A stretch of DNA of 64,000 nucleotides. Source: Microbacterium sp. AG1240 (lineage in GTDB: Bacteria; Actinomycetota; Actinomycetes; Actinomycetales; Microbacteriaceae). The first letter of the stretch is position 1, and every line of letters starts with the position of its first letter. The stretch covers positions 62,001-126,000 of the forward strand of contig NZ_RBXJ01000004.1 of NCBI RefSeq assembly GCF_003635115.1, read 5' to 3'. A program made the position numbers and the translations under genes. The notes beneath the pieces are model-generated. The model was not told the origin of the DNA and did no database searches. It saw only the letters and a list, made by a program, of their open reading frames with translations. This document shows positions 1 to 6,537 of this stretch, in pieces.

Positions 1-51
1 CCGCCGGGGTTCGTTGCAGGATTGCTGCCGGGGTGAGGTCGCACGAGTGGG

Positions 52-57
52 TAGCTT
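52..57 (+). promoter_or_regulatory. -10 hexamer of leaderless promoter
   Basis: TAGCTT lies exactly six bases before the GTG at 64. This is the leaderless arrangement seen repeatedly in the window. Confidence 0.5.
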
Positions 58-63
58 GTCATC

Positions 64-510
64 GTGGACGAGAACGTAGTTGCATTGCTGGTGGCTGGCA
101 TTCCCGCGGCAGTTGCAGCAGGCACCTTTCTTGGGGCGGAGATCATCCGCGCTCGCAACGCACGAGGCGATCGTGTGTCCGCCGCGGTGCACGAGCTGGT
201 GGACGCTCTAGTCGAGGTGGTCATCGTTGAGGGGCGCCCGCTGCCTATCCGGTGGTTCCGTTTCACTTCAGTGGTCGCCCGTGCGACGGCAGCTTCGACT
301 GCTTTCCTCGCTGCGGTGGAAGAGAAGGACCGGGACTTCGCACTATGGGTCGTACTGCAGTCGCAGACGCTGATCGGTGATCGTGGCGAGCGTGTCGTGT
401 GGTCGTCGAAGCTGCTCGCGTCGGTTCGCCTGTGGCAGATCCGTCCGGCGCAAATGAGGGCACAAGCCACCGCGGAGCTACCCGCGCTGCGCGCGCTCAC
501 TGCTGAATAA
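64..510 (+). CDS. hypothetical single-pass membrane protein
   Basis: The gene encodes 148 residues and I do not recognise a family. The first ~28 residues (VVALLVAGIPAAVAAGTF and on) form one hydrophobic segment that ends in charged residues, so an N-terminal anchor with a cytoplasmic helical tail is likely. There is no ribosome site before the GTG, but TAGCTT sits six bases upstream, supporting a leaderless start. The last 14 bases overlap the end of a broken minus-strand gene. It is one of three open plus-strand genes inside the decayed phage-type module. Function is unknown. Confidence 0.6.
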   Translation: MDENVVALLVAGIPAAVAAGTFLGAEIIRARNARGDRVSAAVHELVDALVEVVIVEGRPLPIRWFRFTSVVARATAASTAFLAAVEEKDRDFALWVVLQSQTLIGDRGERVVWSSKLLASVRLWQIRPAQMRAQATAELPALRALTAE

Positions 511-802
511 CCGGGCCGTCGAAGATGCGCCGGGTAATGCAAGCGAGGACATAGCCGTAAGTGTGCGCACGGTTCGGTGACTCCCACCATGGAAGCTGCT
601 CGCGGATGCGGTCAAACCGTTCGGCGGCGCGGCATCCGTCGTCGGCGTAGAGGCCCGAGGTGACGGCGTCGGCCATGCGTTCGCAGTCGACGCGCTTCTC
701 GTACCCTTGGCCGCCGTCGGTCGCGATGATGGCGCCGTTGTCGGCGCGGAGTCGTCAGGCAAATCGGCCGTCGGCGCGACGATAGGTCTCGGGGTTGGGC
801 AT
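497..802 (-). pseudogene. DUF1508/YegP-like small protein, broken by an in-frame stop
   Basis: Reading from the ATG at 802, with a good GGAGG ribosome site just upstream, gives MPNPETYRRADGRFA, then TGA at 757-755, then a long clean frame RLRADNGAIIATDGGQGYEK and on to a stop at 497. The sequence flanking the stop resembles the WRLRADNG...IIATDGGQGYE pattern I know from small phage and actinobacterial proteins, so the stop most simply replaces a Trp codon (TGG to TGA). Apart from this one codon the 102-codon frame is open. A sequencing error is the alternative. The family assignment is from memory and modest. Confidence 0.6.
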
Positions 803-840
803 CGCGTGACCTCCGGCCGTAGCTGTGGGAGCATCGGGGC

Positions 841-1233
841 ATGCCGCGCTTCGTCGACAACGACCAGTACTCGAACGTGAATGAAATCGCCGACCGCAAC
901 GGGCTGATTTGGGATGGGCAGTACGGGTCGCCGTACGACATCGAGTCCCTCATCGAGAAAGCCCTACGGGACCGCGACGAGATGCAGCGCTACTCGCGCC
1001 TCTTCGACCACACGAAGCGTTTCAAGCCACGCGGGTCGGGGAAGAAGGCGCCTGTCATGGCGATCAGTTCGCCTTACCTAGCTGACAATGATGAACTTCG
1101 ATCGGCTGTCGCTGCCTTCGCGACACGCTTCGGGCTGGACGCGGTAGTCAACGACTCGCAGTACCGCGTCTACGCGGAGAATGGCACTATCCCGATCGTC
1201 TTCTGGCGACCGGACCTGCACACACTCGCTTGA
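841..1233 (+). CDS. hypothetical protein
   Basis: The gene encodes 130 residues, soluble and rich in charged and aromatic residues (MPRFVDNDQYSNVNEIADRN at the start), with no domain I recognise and no membrane segment. It starts 38 bases from, and divergent to, the broken gene at 497-802. Its upstream hexamer GAGCAT at 829-834 occupies the -12 to -7 position used by the leaderless promoters here, but lacks the first T. The stop abuts the 3' end of the HNH pseudogene on the other strand. Codon use looks genuine, and the third positions are less G/C-biased than in the chromosomal genes to the right, which fits a transferred origin. Confidence 0.6.
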   Translation: MPRFVDNDQYSNVNEIADRNGLIWDGQYGSPYDIESLIEKALRDRDEMQRYSRLFDHTKRFKPRGSGKKAPVMAISSPYLADNDELRSAVAAFATRFGLDAVVNDSQYRVYAENGTIPIVFWRPDLHTLA

Positions 1234-1529
1234 TCACGCCCACTGGCGGGACGGAACGCCCAGGTCGGCAATCGGGGCACCGTTGCCGCGCTCCCGATCA
1301 CAGCCCGCGTGGCTGGCCTTCTTGTTCGTCGGGTCTTCCTGCAGTTCGGGGTAGGCGGACACAGGCTAGAAGTGATCCTCTTGGAACCGGTCGTCGTTGC
1401 CCCTGTCGTTCCATCGGCGCCCTAATCGACCGCGAGGCCGCAAATCCAGCACGGCTCGTCGTTCTCCTTGCATTCAGCCCGGAATTTCTGGCGCTGCGTG
1501 TTCTGTCGACGGGTATTGGTACGTGTCAC
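1234..1529 (-). pseudogene. phage-type HNH endonuclease, frameshifted and with a nonsense codon
   Basis: From a GTG at 1529 (GGGAGG upstream) the frame reads MTRTNTRRQNTQRQKFRAEC and on to CWICGLAVD, then meets TAG at 1424-1422. One base appears lost there. In the shifted frame the text continues FQEDHFY, a second stop (TAG, probably from a Tyr codon), then PVSAYPELQEDPTN, SHAGCDRERGNGAPIADLG and PSRQWA to a TGA at 1234. The parts form a complete small HNH nuclease: a CxxC zinc pair, the DH of the HNH motif, and the H..C..N segment. The span of 296 bases is one short of a multiple of three. Such genes usually lie beside the methyltransferase and terminase genes of actinophages. The gene is inactive. 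Confidence 0.75.
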
Positions 1530-1549
1530 GAGCAATCCTCCCGAATCGG

Positions 1550-1555
1550 TAGCCT
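1550..1555 (+). promoter_or_regulatory. -10 hexamer of leaderless promoter
   Basis: TAGCCT ends exactly six bases before the ATG at 1562, and no ribosome site is present. Confidence 0.5.
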
Positions 1556-1561
1556 GCTCGG

Positions 1562-2281
1562 ATGACGAACCCCGCGGCCGAACTCGCTTCGCTCCTGACA
1601 AGCTGGCGGCGAATGCCGAACGCGAAGAGCATCTACGGCGTTCGCGGCATGGACGCTCAGACGAGGGAGGAATGGCGTACCCAGGTGCGAGCTGTGGAAC
1701 TACTCGCCCAGGTGGATCGCGCACTGGATGCCCTTGAGAGTTCCGGCCGCAGCGTCGGCCATTACCGCAGTTACTACGTCGCATGGATGAAAGCGATCAT
1801 TGTTCCCGAGTACAACTGGGCTGCAGGAAACAATGGGACGACGAACCTGTTTGACGAGCACGTCATCGACATGCTCAAGGCGACGGCCGATCTGCTGACA
1901 AGCACCGAAGCCCCAGTGACAGTGACGTCTGAGTCGAAGACCGAAAGTCTTGACGCCCTCGATCAAATCCTCGAGGCCATTCGGGACGCCCCCGTGGCGG
2001 ACCCCGTGCGGCGCTACCTGTTCGAGTTGATCAGCTCGTGCCGAACAGTGCTGAACGAGGCCAGCACCTTGGGCTCTGTGGATTTGTTCGGTCGGATCCA
2101 CGAACTTGTCGGCATGCTGACGTTGATCACCGACTCGATGAACGAAAATCCCGAGGCATCGACGTGGGTGGCGAAGGTCAATGAGCTGGCTCGGCGTTTG
2201 GTGCCGTATTACTACGCCGGCAAGGCGACCTCATTCGCGCTCGACGCGGCGGCCAATTTCAAGGCGCTCGGCGAAGGGTAG
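1562..2281 (+). CDS. hypothetical protein, helical, soluble
   Basis: The gene encodes 239 residues, predicted by eye to be mostly helical, with many Leu/Ala heptad-like stretches and no signal peptide or membrane segment. I do not recognise a family. It starts from a leaderless ATG with TAGCCT six bases upstream, and is divergent from the broken HNH gene with only 32 bases between the starts. Base composition is visibly poorer in G/C than in the housekeeping genes of the window, a sign of foreign origin. It is the largest open gene on the plus strand of the decayed module and shows no lesion, which suggests it may still be under selection. Confidence 0.6.
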   Translation: MTNPAAELASLLTSWRRMPNAKSIYGVRGMDAQTREEWRTQVRAVELLAQVDRALDALESSGRSVGHYRSYYVAWMKAIIVPEYNWAAGNNGTTNLFDEHVIDMLKATADLLTSTEAPVTVTSESKTESLDALDQILEAIRDAPVADPVRRYLFELISSCRTVLNEASTLGSVDLFGRIHELVGMLTLITDSMNENPEASTWVAKVNELARRLVPYYYAGKATSFALDAAANFKALGEG

Positions 2282-2345
2282 GAGCTGGCGCTCCCGCAGT
2301 TGAGGAATCCCGATGAGGGGATGCTCACCCGCCCGCGGGAGTAGC

Positions 2346-2486
2346 TCAGTCGTCGGACCCTGGTCCGGACAGGCGAAAGGCCGGTCTCCACGAGCACGTC
2401 CACGGGAAGAGTTGGGGACGAACGCTCAGGACGGCGCGGCCGATCATGCCGGTCCCGGCGAAGAGCTTGCCCGACAGCGGGGTCAT
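2346..2486 (-). pseudogene. 5' remnant of a cytosine DNA methyltransferase gene
   Basis: The ATG at 2486 overlaps the stop of the ASCH gene as ATGA, the usual tight packing of phage operons. The first residues, MTPLSGKLFAGTGMIGRAV, match the N-terminus of phage C5-methyltransferases, where (L)FAGxG is S-adenosylmethionine motif I. After about 22 residues the similarity fades and the frame ends at 2346. There is no room for the rest of the enzyme before the opposite-strand gene ending at 2281, so only a stub remains. The identification rests on a short motif plus position. Confidence 0.4.
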
Positions 2487-2983
2487 GCTGAGACCATTCG
2501 GAGAGCGGCGTCGACGACGTCCTCCGGGACTCGGCCGAGGCCGAGACCGCCTCGGTGGGCGATCGGCTCAGCGAGCGGTCGCGGGTTCTTGAGCACGAGG
2601 TGGTGCAGCCATCCGGTGTCAGACGGTCCTTTTGCCGACGGTTAGCAGTGGTCGCGGCAGGTGCCGTGCTCGAGGCAGTCGTGACGGATCCGACCGCACC
2701 CGCCGATCACGCTCGTACTGTGCACCTCGACGAGGTCGACGACGCCGAGGATCGCGCCGCGTACGCTCATTGCCTTTCGCGACTCCGGGGGCGCGGTGTG
2801 CATGGCGTCGCGGAAGAGGTCGGCGTTCCAGAGCACGTCTTCGTTGTCGACGGCGGTGAGGCCGGCGTGGATGAGGACGGGCCCGCGGTAGAAGCCGGCG
2901 ATGTTGCGGCTCCGGTTCTCGACGTTTTTGCCCGCGTGGATGATCGCCCACGCCCAGGGCTGCCGCACGGTGAGGATGCGCAT
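2483..2983 (-). pseudogene. ASCH-domain protein, interrupted by an in-frame TAA
   Basis: The start MRILTVRQPWAWAIIHAGKN and the following ENRSRNIAG..YRGPVLIHAG are characteristic of phage ASCH-domain (RNA-binding PUA-like) proteins. GAILGVVDLVEVH follows, and the frame reaches TAA at 2644-2642 directly after CRDHC. In the same frame the expected C-terminus continues (HHLVLKNPRPLAEPIAHRGG, then GLGRVPEDVV) to a TGA at 2483, giving 167 codons in all. The stop most simply replaces a Ser codon (TCA to TAA), since CSPxA is common there. ATG at 2983 overlaps the stop of the upstream gene, with CGGAGG as ribosome site. Confidence 0.75.
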
Positions 2984-3420
2984 CACAGACCTCCGACGAG
3001 GCGGGTTTCGAGCTGCAGGATGACGGTCGCGTACGCCATGAGCGCGCCGACGCAGTCCTGCACTTCACCGCGATCGCGGAGCGCGGCCATCACCCCGGCG
3101 ATGCCGGAGTAGTCGCTGTTCAGGGTCATGCTGACGATCAGCTCGGCGTCGCGTTCGGCCGCAGTGAGACTCTCGTCTCGGGCGGGGGCGAAGATGATGG
3201 ATCCGCCGAGCGCGGCGGTCGCGGTCGTGGGGAGCTGGTGCTGCATGTGGGTCCCGAGGGCGGCGACCGCGACCGCGAACGCGTCCCACGCGAGGTCGGA
3301 TCCGTCGAGGTGGTGGTTCATCCAGGACTGAGCGGCGTCGCGGTCGCCGGTCGTGAGGATGTTGCCGAGGGCGTGCACGCAGTGGGTGGGCCAGGGAACG
3401 GTGGAGCAGTATTCGGTCAT
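2983..3420 (-). CDS. hypothetical phage-type protein
   Basis: The gene encodes 145 residues of unknown function: MTEYCSTVPWPTHCVHALGN at the start, with helices rich in Ala and Leu and no membrane segment or catalytic motif that I recognise. Its ATG overlaps the stop of the redoxin pseudogene by four bases and its stop overlaps the ASCH start, so it belonged to the same operon. The frame is intact, but both neighbours are broken, so it may now be a bystander. It resembles the small alpha-helical early proteins of actinophages only in size and context. Confidence 0.55.
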   Translation of the reverse strand: MTEYCSTVPWPTHCVHALGNILTTGDRDAAQSWMNHHLDGSDLAWDAFAVAVAALGTHMQHQLPTTATAALGGSIIFAPARDESLTAAERDAELIVSMTLNSDYSGIAGVMAALRDRGEVQDCVGALMAYATVILQLETRLVGGL

Positions 3421-3691
3421 GATGCGTTCTTCTGGGGTTCGGGGTGGTCTTCCCGCCAGGCGGTGACGATGCGGTCGATCTCGGACGGCATAAGCCGGGA
3501 ACCGCGATGCCGCCGTGCTCGGTGATGGGCGCGGACGAGTAGCCGAGGCCCTTGAAGTGCCCGAGGTCTTTCTCGCTAGACGGCGCGGTGAGGTCTTCCT
3601 CGATGTACGGCACGCTGGCCGCGTCGAGACGGAACTTGACCATCCGGCACTGCTGGCAGGAGGGCTTCGTCCACACGATGACGTCGCTCAT
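3417..3691 (-). pseudogene. NrdH-like glutaredoxin, frameshifted
   Basis: The frame starts MSDVIVWTKPSCQQCRMVKF, a thioredoxin-fold start with the CxxC redox pair CQQC, followed by YIEEDLTAP and SSAPITEHGGIAVPG, where the cis-Pro region (SAP) belongs. Right after VPG the text only makes sense one base over: MPSEIDRIVTAWREDHPE and on to a TGA that overlaps the next start as ATGA. The span of 275 bases is one short of a multiple of three, so one base was lost near 3490. NrdH redoxins reduce class Ib ribonucleotide reductase, and phages often carry copies. The catalytic half is still readable but the C-terminal helix is out of frame. Confidence 0.7.
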
Positions 3692-3942
3692 GCCTGTAGC
3701 CGATCTGCGATAGGTCGCGTGCCGTTGAGGCAATGAATCACGGCGTTCAGCTCCGCAACCTGCGCCTCTTTGGCAGCGACCTTGTCTCGTGCCACGCGCT
3801 CCAGACCGTCCGCGTCGGCGGCAGCCTTTCGGGCGTCACGCGCTCGGTCTTGGAGACATCGCACGTCCGCTCGGTCGTACTCACCGAGCTCGTGTAGGAG
3901 CTTGTTGCGCTCACGGGTCAGGGCATCGACTGCGACGCTCAC
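3688..3942 (-). CDS. small coiled-coil protein
   Basis: The gene encodes 84 residues from GTG at 3942, which overlaps the stop of the J-domain gene as GTGA. The stop overlaps the redoxin ATG. The sequence (VDALTRERNKLLHELGEYDR, then DRARDARKAAADADGL) is a charged heptad-like helix to near residue 70, so a short coiled coil is likely. No catalytic residues are visible. Proteins of this kind are common between replication and nucleotide-metabolism genes in actinophages. Function is unknown. Confidence 0.5.
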   Translation of the reverse strand: MSVAVDALTRERNKLLHELGEYDRADVRCLQDRARDARKAAADADGLERVARDKVAAKEAQVAELNAVIHCLNGTRPIADRLQA

Positions 3943-4571
3943 AGCAGGCCCCGCTCTCGAAGCGTCGCCTCGGCGAGCGAGACGCGTTGGAAGGTCGCCG
4001 CGTCCCCACCGACATCCGGATGGGAGATTCGCTGCGCCTTGCGGAGCACCATCGCGGGAGCCGGCGTGCCGTGAATCGCCAGGTCGTCGGCGCCGATTAG
4101 TTTGACCAGCCAGCGATATGCCGCGTCCGCGTCGGCGAACCCGGCAGGCGCAGCGGTCGCGTCGAGCGCGAGGAAGCCTCGGTGCTGCTCGCCGTGGGCA
4201 GTGACGCCGTAGCGGTCGACCTTGCGCAGCGCCTCGAGCGCCGGTGCGATCGCGCGGAGGTTGTCCTCCCACCGGTCGAACGTGTCGCACGGGTAGGACA
4301 GCGGGCCATGTTCCGAGCCGAAGCTGAGCACGATGCCCGGGTGAGCCGCGACGCGGCTGGCGCGCGGGAGCCCGTCGAGACGGAAGTCCTCGGGGCGGAG
4401 AGCGATGAGCAGGGTCGGGTTCTTCGCGCCGAGCTCGCGCAGCTCGCGGCTCAGGCGCGCGGGGGTGGCGAAGTGGGTCGACTCGAACTGCGATCGACGA
4501 CGGCGCGCGGTCATGGTGCCGGGCCACTCGCGCATCGGTGCGACGACGAATCCGGAGGGCCAGTAGGTCAT
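3939..4571 (-). CDS. phage-type J-domain protein
   Basis: The gene encodes 210 residues. The N-terminal two thirds (MTYWPSGFVVAPMREWPGTM, then LGAKNPTLLIALRPEDFRLD, then HGPLSYPCDTFDRWEDNLRA) is a domain I know from actinophage genomes next to J-domains. The C-terminus carries the J-domain core with the HPD tripeptide (RKAQRISHPDVGGDAATFQR), the element that stimulates Hsp70 ATPase. The role in phage biology is not established. ATG at 4571 overlaps the stop of the small upstream gene, and the stop overlaps the next GTG, so it is the first complete gene of the minus-strand operon. The frame is intact. Confidence 0.7.
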   Translation of the reverse strand: MTYWPSGFVVAPMREWPGTMTARRRRSQFESTHFATPARLSRELRELGAKNPTLLIALRPEDFRLDGLPRASRVAAHPGIVLSFGSEHGPLSYPCDTFDRWEDNLRAIAPALEALRKVDRYGVTAHGEQHRGFLALDATAAPAGFADADAAYRWLVKLIGADDLAIHGTPAPAMVLRKAQRISHPDVGGDAATFQRVSLAEATLRERGLL

Positions 4572-4684
4572 GGGGCGGCCCCCATCAGGGTGTGCTTCGT
4601 GGCCGCGCATCCGCAGTCCACGATCTTCGACTCGTCGGACTCGGTGATGAGGATGGCCTCCCCGTTGCACGCGCCGTTCGTGCA
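4568..4684 (-). pseudogene. truncated Cys-rich small phage-type protein
   Basis: The 3' part of a gene reads CTNGACNGEAILITESDES, then VDCGCAATKHTLMGAAP and a stop overlapping the J-domain start. The CxxxxC and CxC pairs suggest a zinc-binding fold. Upstream of about 4684 the same strand is simply the antisense of a VOC-family gene, so the 5' end of this gene is missing and the module's boundary lies here. A short start inside the VOC antisense is possible on paper but unconvincing. Confidence 0.5.
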
Positions 4685-4919
4685 GCTGGAGTTCTTCCCG
4701 TTCGCCGGGCTGCTGCCCGAGCAGAGCTCGTTCATGTGCAGCGTGCGCGTCGACGACGTCGACGCGCTGTACCGCGCGATCCGTGCGTCGGGCGTCGCGG
4801 AGGGGAGCATCGGGGCGCCGCGGTTGACACCCGTGCGGATGCAGCCCTGGGGTCTGCGTGCGGGGGCGTTGATCGATCTGGACGGGACGCTGCTGCATCT
4901 CATCGAGAATGCGGTGTGA
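4677..4919 (+). pseudogene. 3' fragment of a VOC (glyoxalase/bleomycin-resistance) family gene
   Basis: From about 4677 the plus strand reads VQLEFFPFAGLLPEQSSFMC, then VRVDDVDALYRAIRASGV, then PWGLRAGALIDLDGT and LIENAV to a TGA at 4917-4919. This is the second half of a typical 115-125 residue VOC protein, including the conserved RVDDVDALYxxIRASGV helix and the D-DGT-L-LIEN strand. The first half, with its metal ligands, is absent. Sequence to the left is antisense to phage-type genes. It was therefore cut by insertion of, or deletion with, the phage-type module. The fragment should be non-functional. Confidence 0.75.
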
Positions 4920-4987
4920 CGCGACCGACTCGCGGTCGGTGTTATCCACAGAACGTGGCTTCCTGGTCGAGTGTCGTACGTTTGTTC

Positions 4988-4993
4988 TAGAAT
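4988..4993 (+). promoter_or_regulatory. -10 hexamer of leaderless promoter
   Basis: TAGAAT ends six bases before the ATG at 5000. GTTATCCACAG lies about 45 bases further upstream. Confidence 0.5.
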
Positions 4994-4999
4994 GTAGGC

Positions 5000-6400
5000 A
5001 TGCTTCAGGACGGCGATACTCCGACAGGCGGTGAGGCGCCGCACGATGGCGATGCGCTCCCGGTGGACGGTGCGGGTGCGTCGTGGGCGGGCGGGTTCGA
5101 CGACGAGTGGTCCGAGGAGCACGAGTGGTTCGACGTCGACGGTGATCCGGTCGCGGCGGGGCGTGATGGGTTGGATGCGGTGGCGGATGTGTCGACGTTG
5201 ATGTCGGTGTTCGCGGCGCAACGGTTCGAGCGGGTCGAGGGCCTGCGGCGTGAGGCGGTGGCGGAGGCGGCGGTGTTCCGGGGGACGACGACGGAGATCG
5301 TGATGCGGTCGCTGCGGCTCGAGCTTGCGACGGTGTTGCAGGTCACGGAGCACATCGCGGAACGGATGCTGGGCACCGCCGATGGTCTCGTGAACCGGTA
5401 CCCGGTGATGCTCGACGCTCTGTCGCATGCGCGGACGACGGAGCGGCACGCGGACGTGTTCGTCGAACTCGTCGACCAGGTCGAACCCGAGTTACGTGAC
5501 CAGGTCGTGCCGCTGGCCGTCGACCTCGCGACGACCCACGCGCTCGGGTCGTTCCGCCGGTTGCTGCGGAAACTGGTCGACACGGTCCGGGCCGCGACGC
5601 TCAGCGACCGGCATGCGGAGGCGGTGCGGGAGCGGCGGGTGGTGGTGCAACCGGCGGAGGACGGGATGAGCTGGGTGATGCTCTACACCTCCGCCGTGAA
5701 AGCACACGCGATCCAGCACCGTGCGACCGCGATCGCACACGCCCTCGCCGACCAGGACGGCGAAGAACGCTCTCTCGACGAACTGCGCGCCGACGTGATG
5801 GTCGATCTTCTCGTCGACGGGGATGTGCCCGCCCACCCCGACGCGGCACGCGGGGTCCGCGCGACGGTCGCGGTGACGGTGCCGGTGTTATCGCTGCTCG
5901 ATGACGACCACGCGCACACGGCCCCGGCGGTGGTGGAGGGGGTCGGGCCGATCCCCATCGACCAGGCCCGGGAACTCTGCGGTGGCGCGGACGGGTGGAT
6001 GCGGGTGCTCACCCACCCCGAGACCGGGATGGTGCTCTCCGTCGGCCGTGACCAGTACCGCACCCCGGCTCCGCTACGACGGCTCGTGGAATGGCGGGCG
6101 GCGACCTGTATGGCCCCCGGATGCGGAACACCCGCCCGAAGGTGCCAGATCGACCACCACCTCGCGTGGGAACACGGCGGCACCACCGAACTCGCCAACC
6201 TCGGCCCACTATGCGTGGGGCATCACACGATCAAGCACCACGGTGGGTGGCGAGTCACACCGATCCCCGACAGCGGGGGTGCACTCGAATGGGCATCCCC
6301 CGGCGGCAGACGATTCGTGGTGCGACCCGAACGGAAAGTCCCCGTCTTCCGACCCGCACCCGACCACGATCACCCAGCCGAGAGCACCGCGCCCTTCTAA
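5000..6400 (+). CDS. DUF222 / HNH endonuclease domain protein (13E12 family)
   Basis: The gene encodes 466 residues. Residues ~60-330 are the helical DUF222 domain of the actinobacterial 13E12 repeat family. The C-terminus holds an HNH fold: CMAPGCGTPARRCQIDHHLA with zinc cysteines and the DHH core, then WEHGGTTELANLGPLCVGHH with the N and the last H. Such genes occur in many near-identical copies per genome and behave like selfish or repeated elements; a nuclease role is inferred from the motif. The first ~45 residues are acidic and disordered. A leaderless ATG is supported by TAGAAT six bases upstream. It sits immediately beyond the broken VOC gene at the module boundary. Confidence 0.85.
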   Translation: MLQDGDTPTGGEAPHDGDALPVDGAGASWAGGFDDEWSEEHEWFDVDGDPVAAGRDGLDAVADVSTLMSVFAAQRFERVEGLRREAVAEAAVFRGTTTEIVMRSLRLELATVLQVTEHIAERMLGTADGLVNRYPVMLDALSHARTTERHADVFVELVDQVEPELRDQVVPLAVDLATTHALGSFRRLLRKLVDTVRAATLSDRHAEAVRERRVVVQPAEDGMSWVMLYTSAVKAHAIQHRATAIAHALADQDGEERSLDELRADVMVDLLVDGDVPAHPDAARGVRATVAVTVPVLSLLDDDHAHTAPAVVEGVGPIPIDQARELCGGADGWMRVLTHPETGMVLSVGRDQYRTPAPLRRLVEWRAATCMAPGCGTPARRCQIDHHLAWEHGGTTELANLGPLCVGHHTIKHHGGWRVTPIPDSGGALEWASPGGRRFVVRPERKVPVFRPAPDHDHPAESTAPF

Positions 6401-6483
6401 CCCGCGCCCTCTGACCCACGCTTCCGACCCGCGCCCCTGACCTGCGCGCGGGCTCACCTCGCCGTGCGTGCGGGCATGAAACA

Positions 6484-6525
6484 CCGCGACGCCGCCCCCG
6501 GCTTCGAATCGGGGCGGCGTCGCGG
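6484..6525. terminator. bidirectional terminator hairpin
   Basis: A perfect 15-bp stem (6484-6498 with 6511-6525) with a 12-base loop lies between the convergent DUF222 and lpdA genes. T-containing tails (TTGTGTT on plus, TGTTTC on minus) follow both arms. Confidence 0.75.
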
Positions 6526-6537
6526 TTGTGTTCAGTG

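Noticed and set aside
2330-2370. tRNA-like stretch (GCGGGAG-TA-GCTCAGTCG resembling an acceptor and D-arm)
   Set aside because: The D-stem has no closing partner, and no anticodon arm, T-arm or matching 3' acceptor follows. It is the antisense of the methyltransferase remnant region. It is kept only as a weak attachment-site idea.
3238-3525. Plus-strand small open frames across the phage-type module (for example opposite 2983-3420)
   Set aside because: They have no promoter or ribosome site, and the minus-strand frames have the overlapping start/stop junctions expected of a real operon.
4182-4676. Plus-strand extension of the VOC frame
   Set aside because: The frame is open but lies antisense to the J-domain gene and shows no VOC-like sequence, so only the part from ~4,677 is real.
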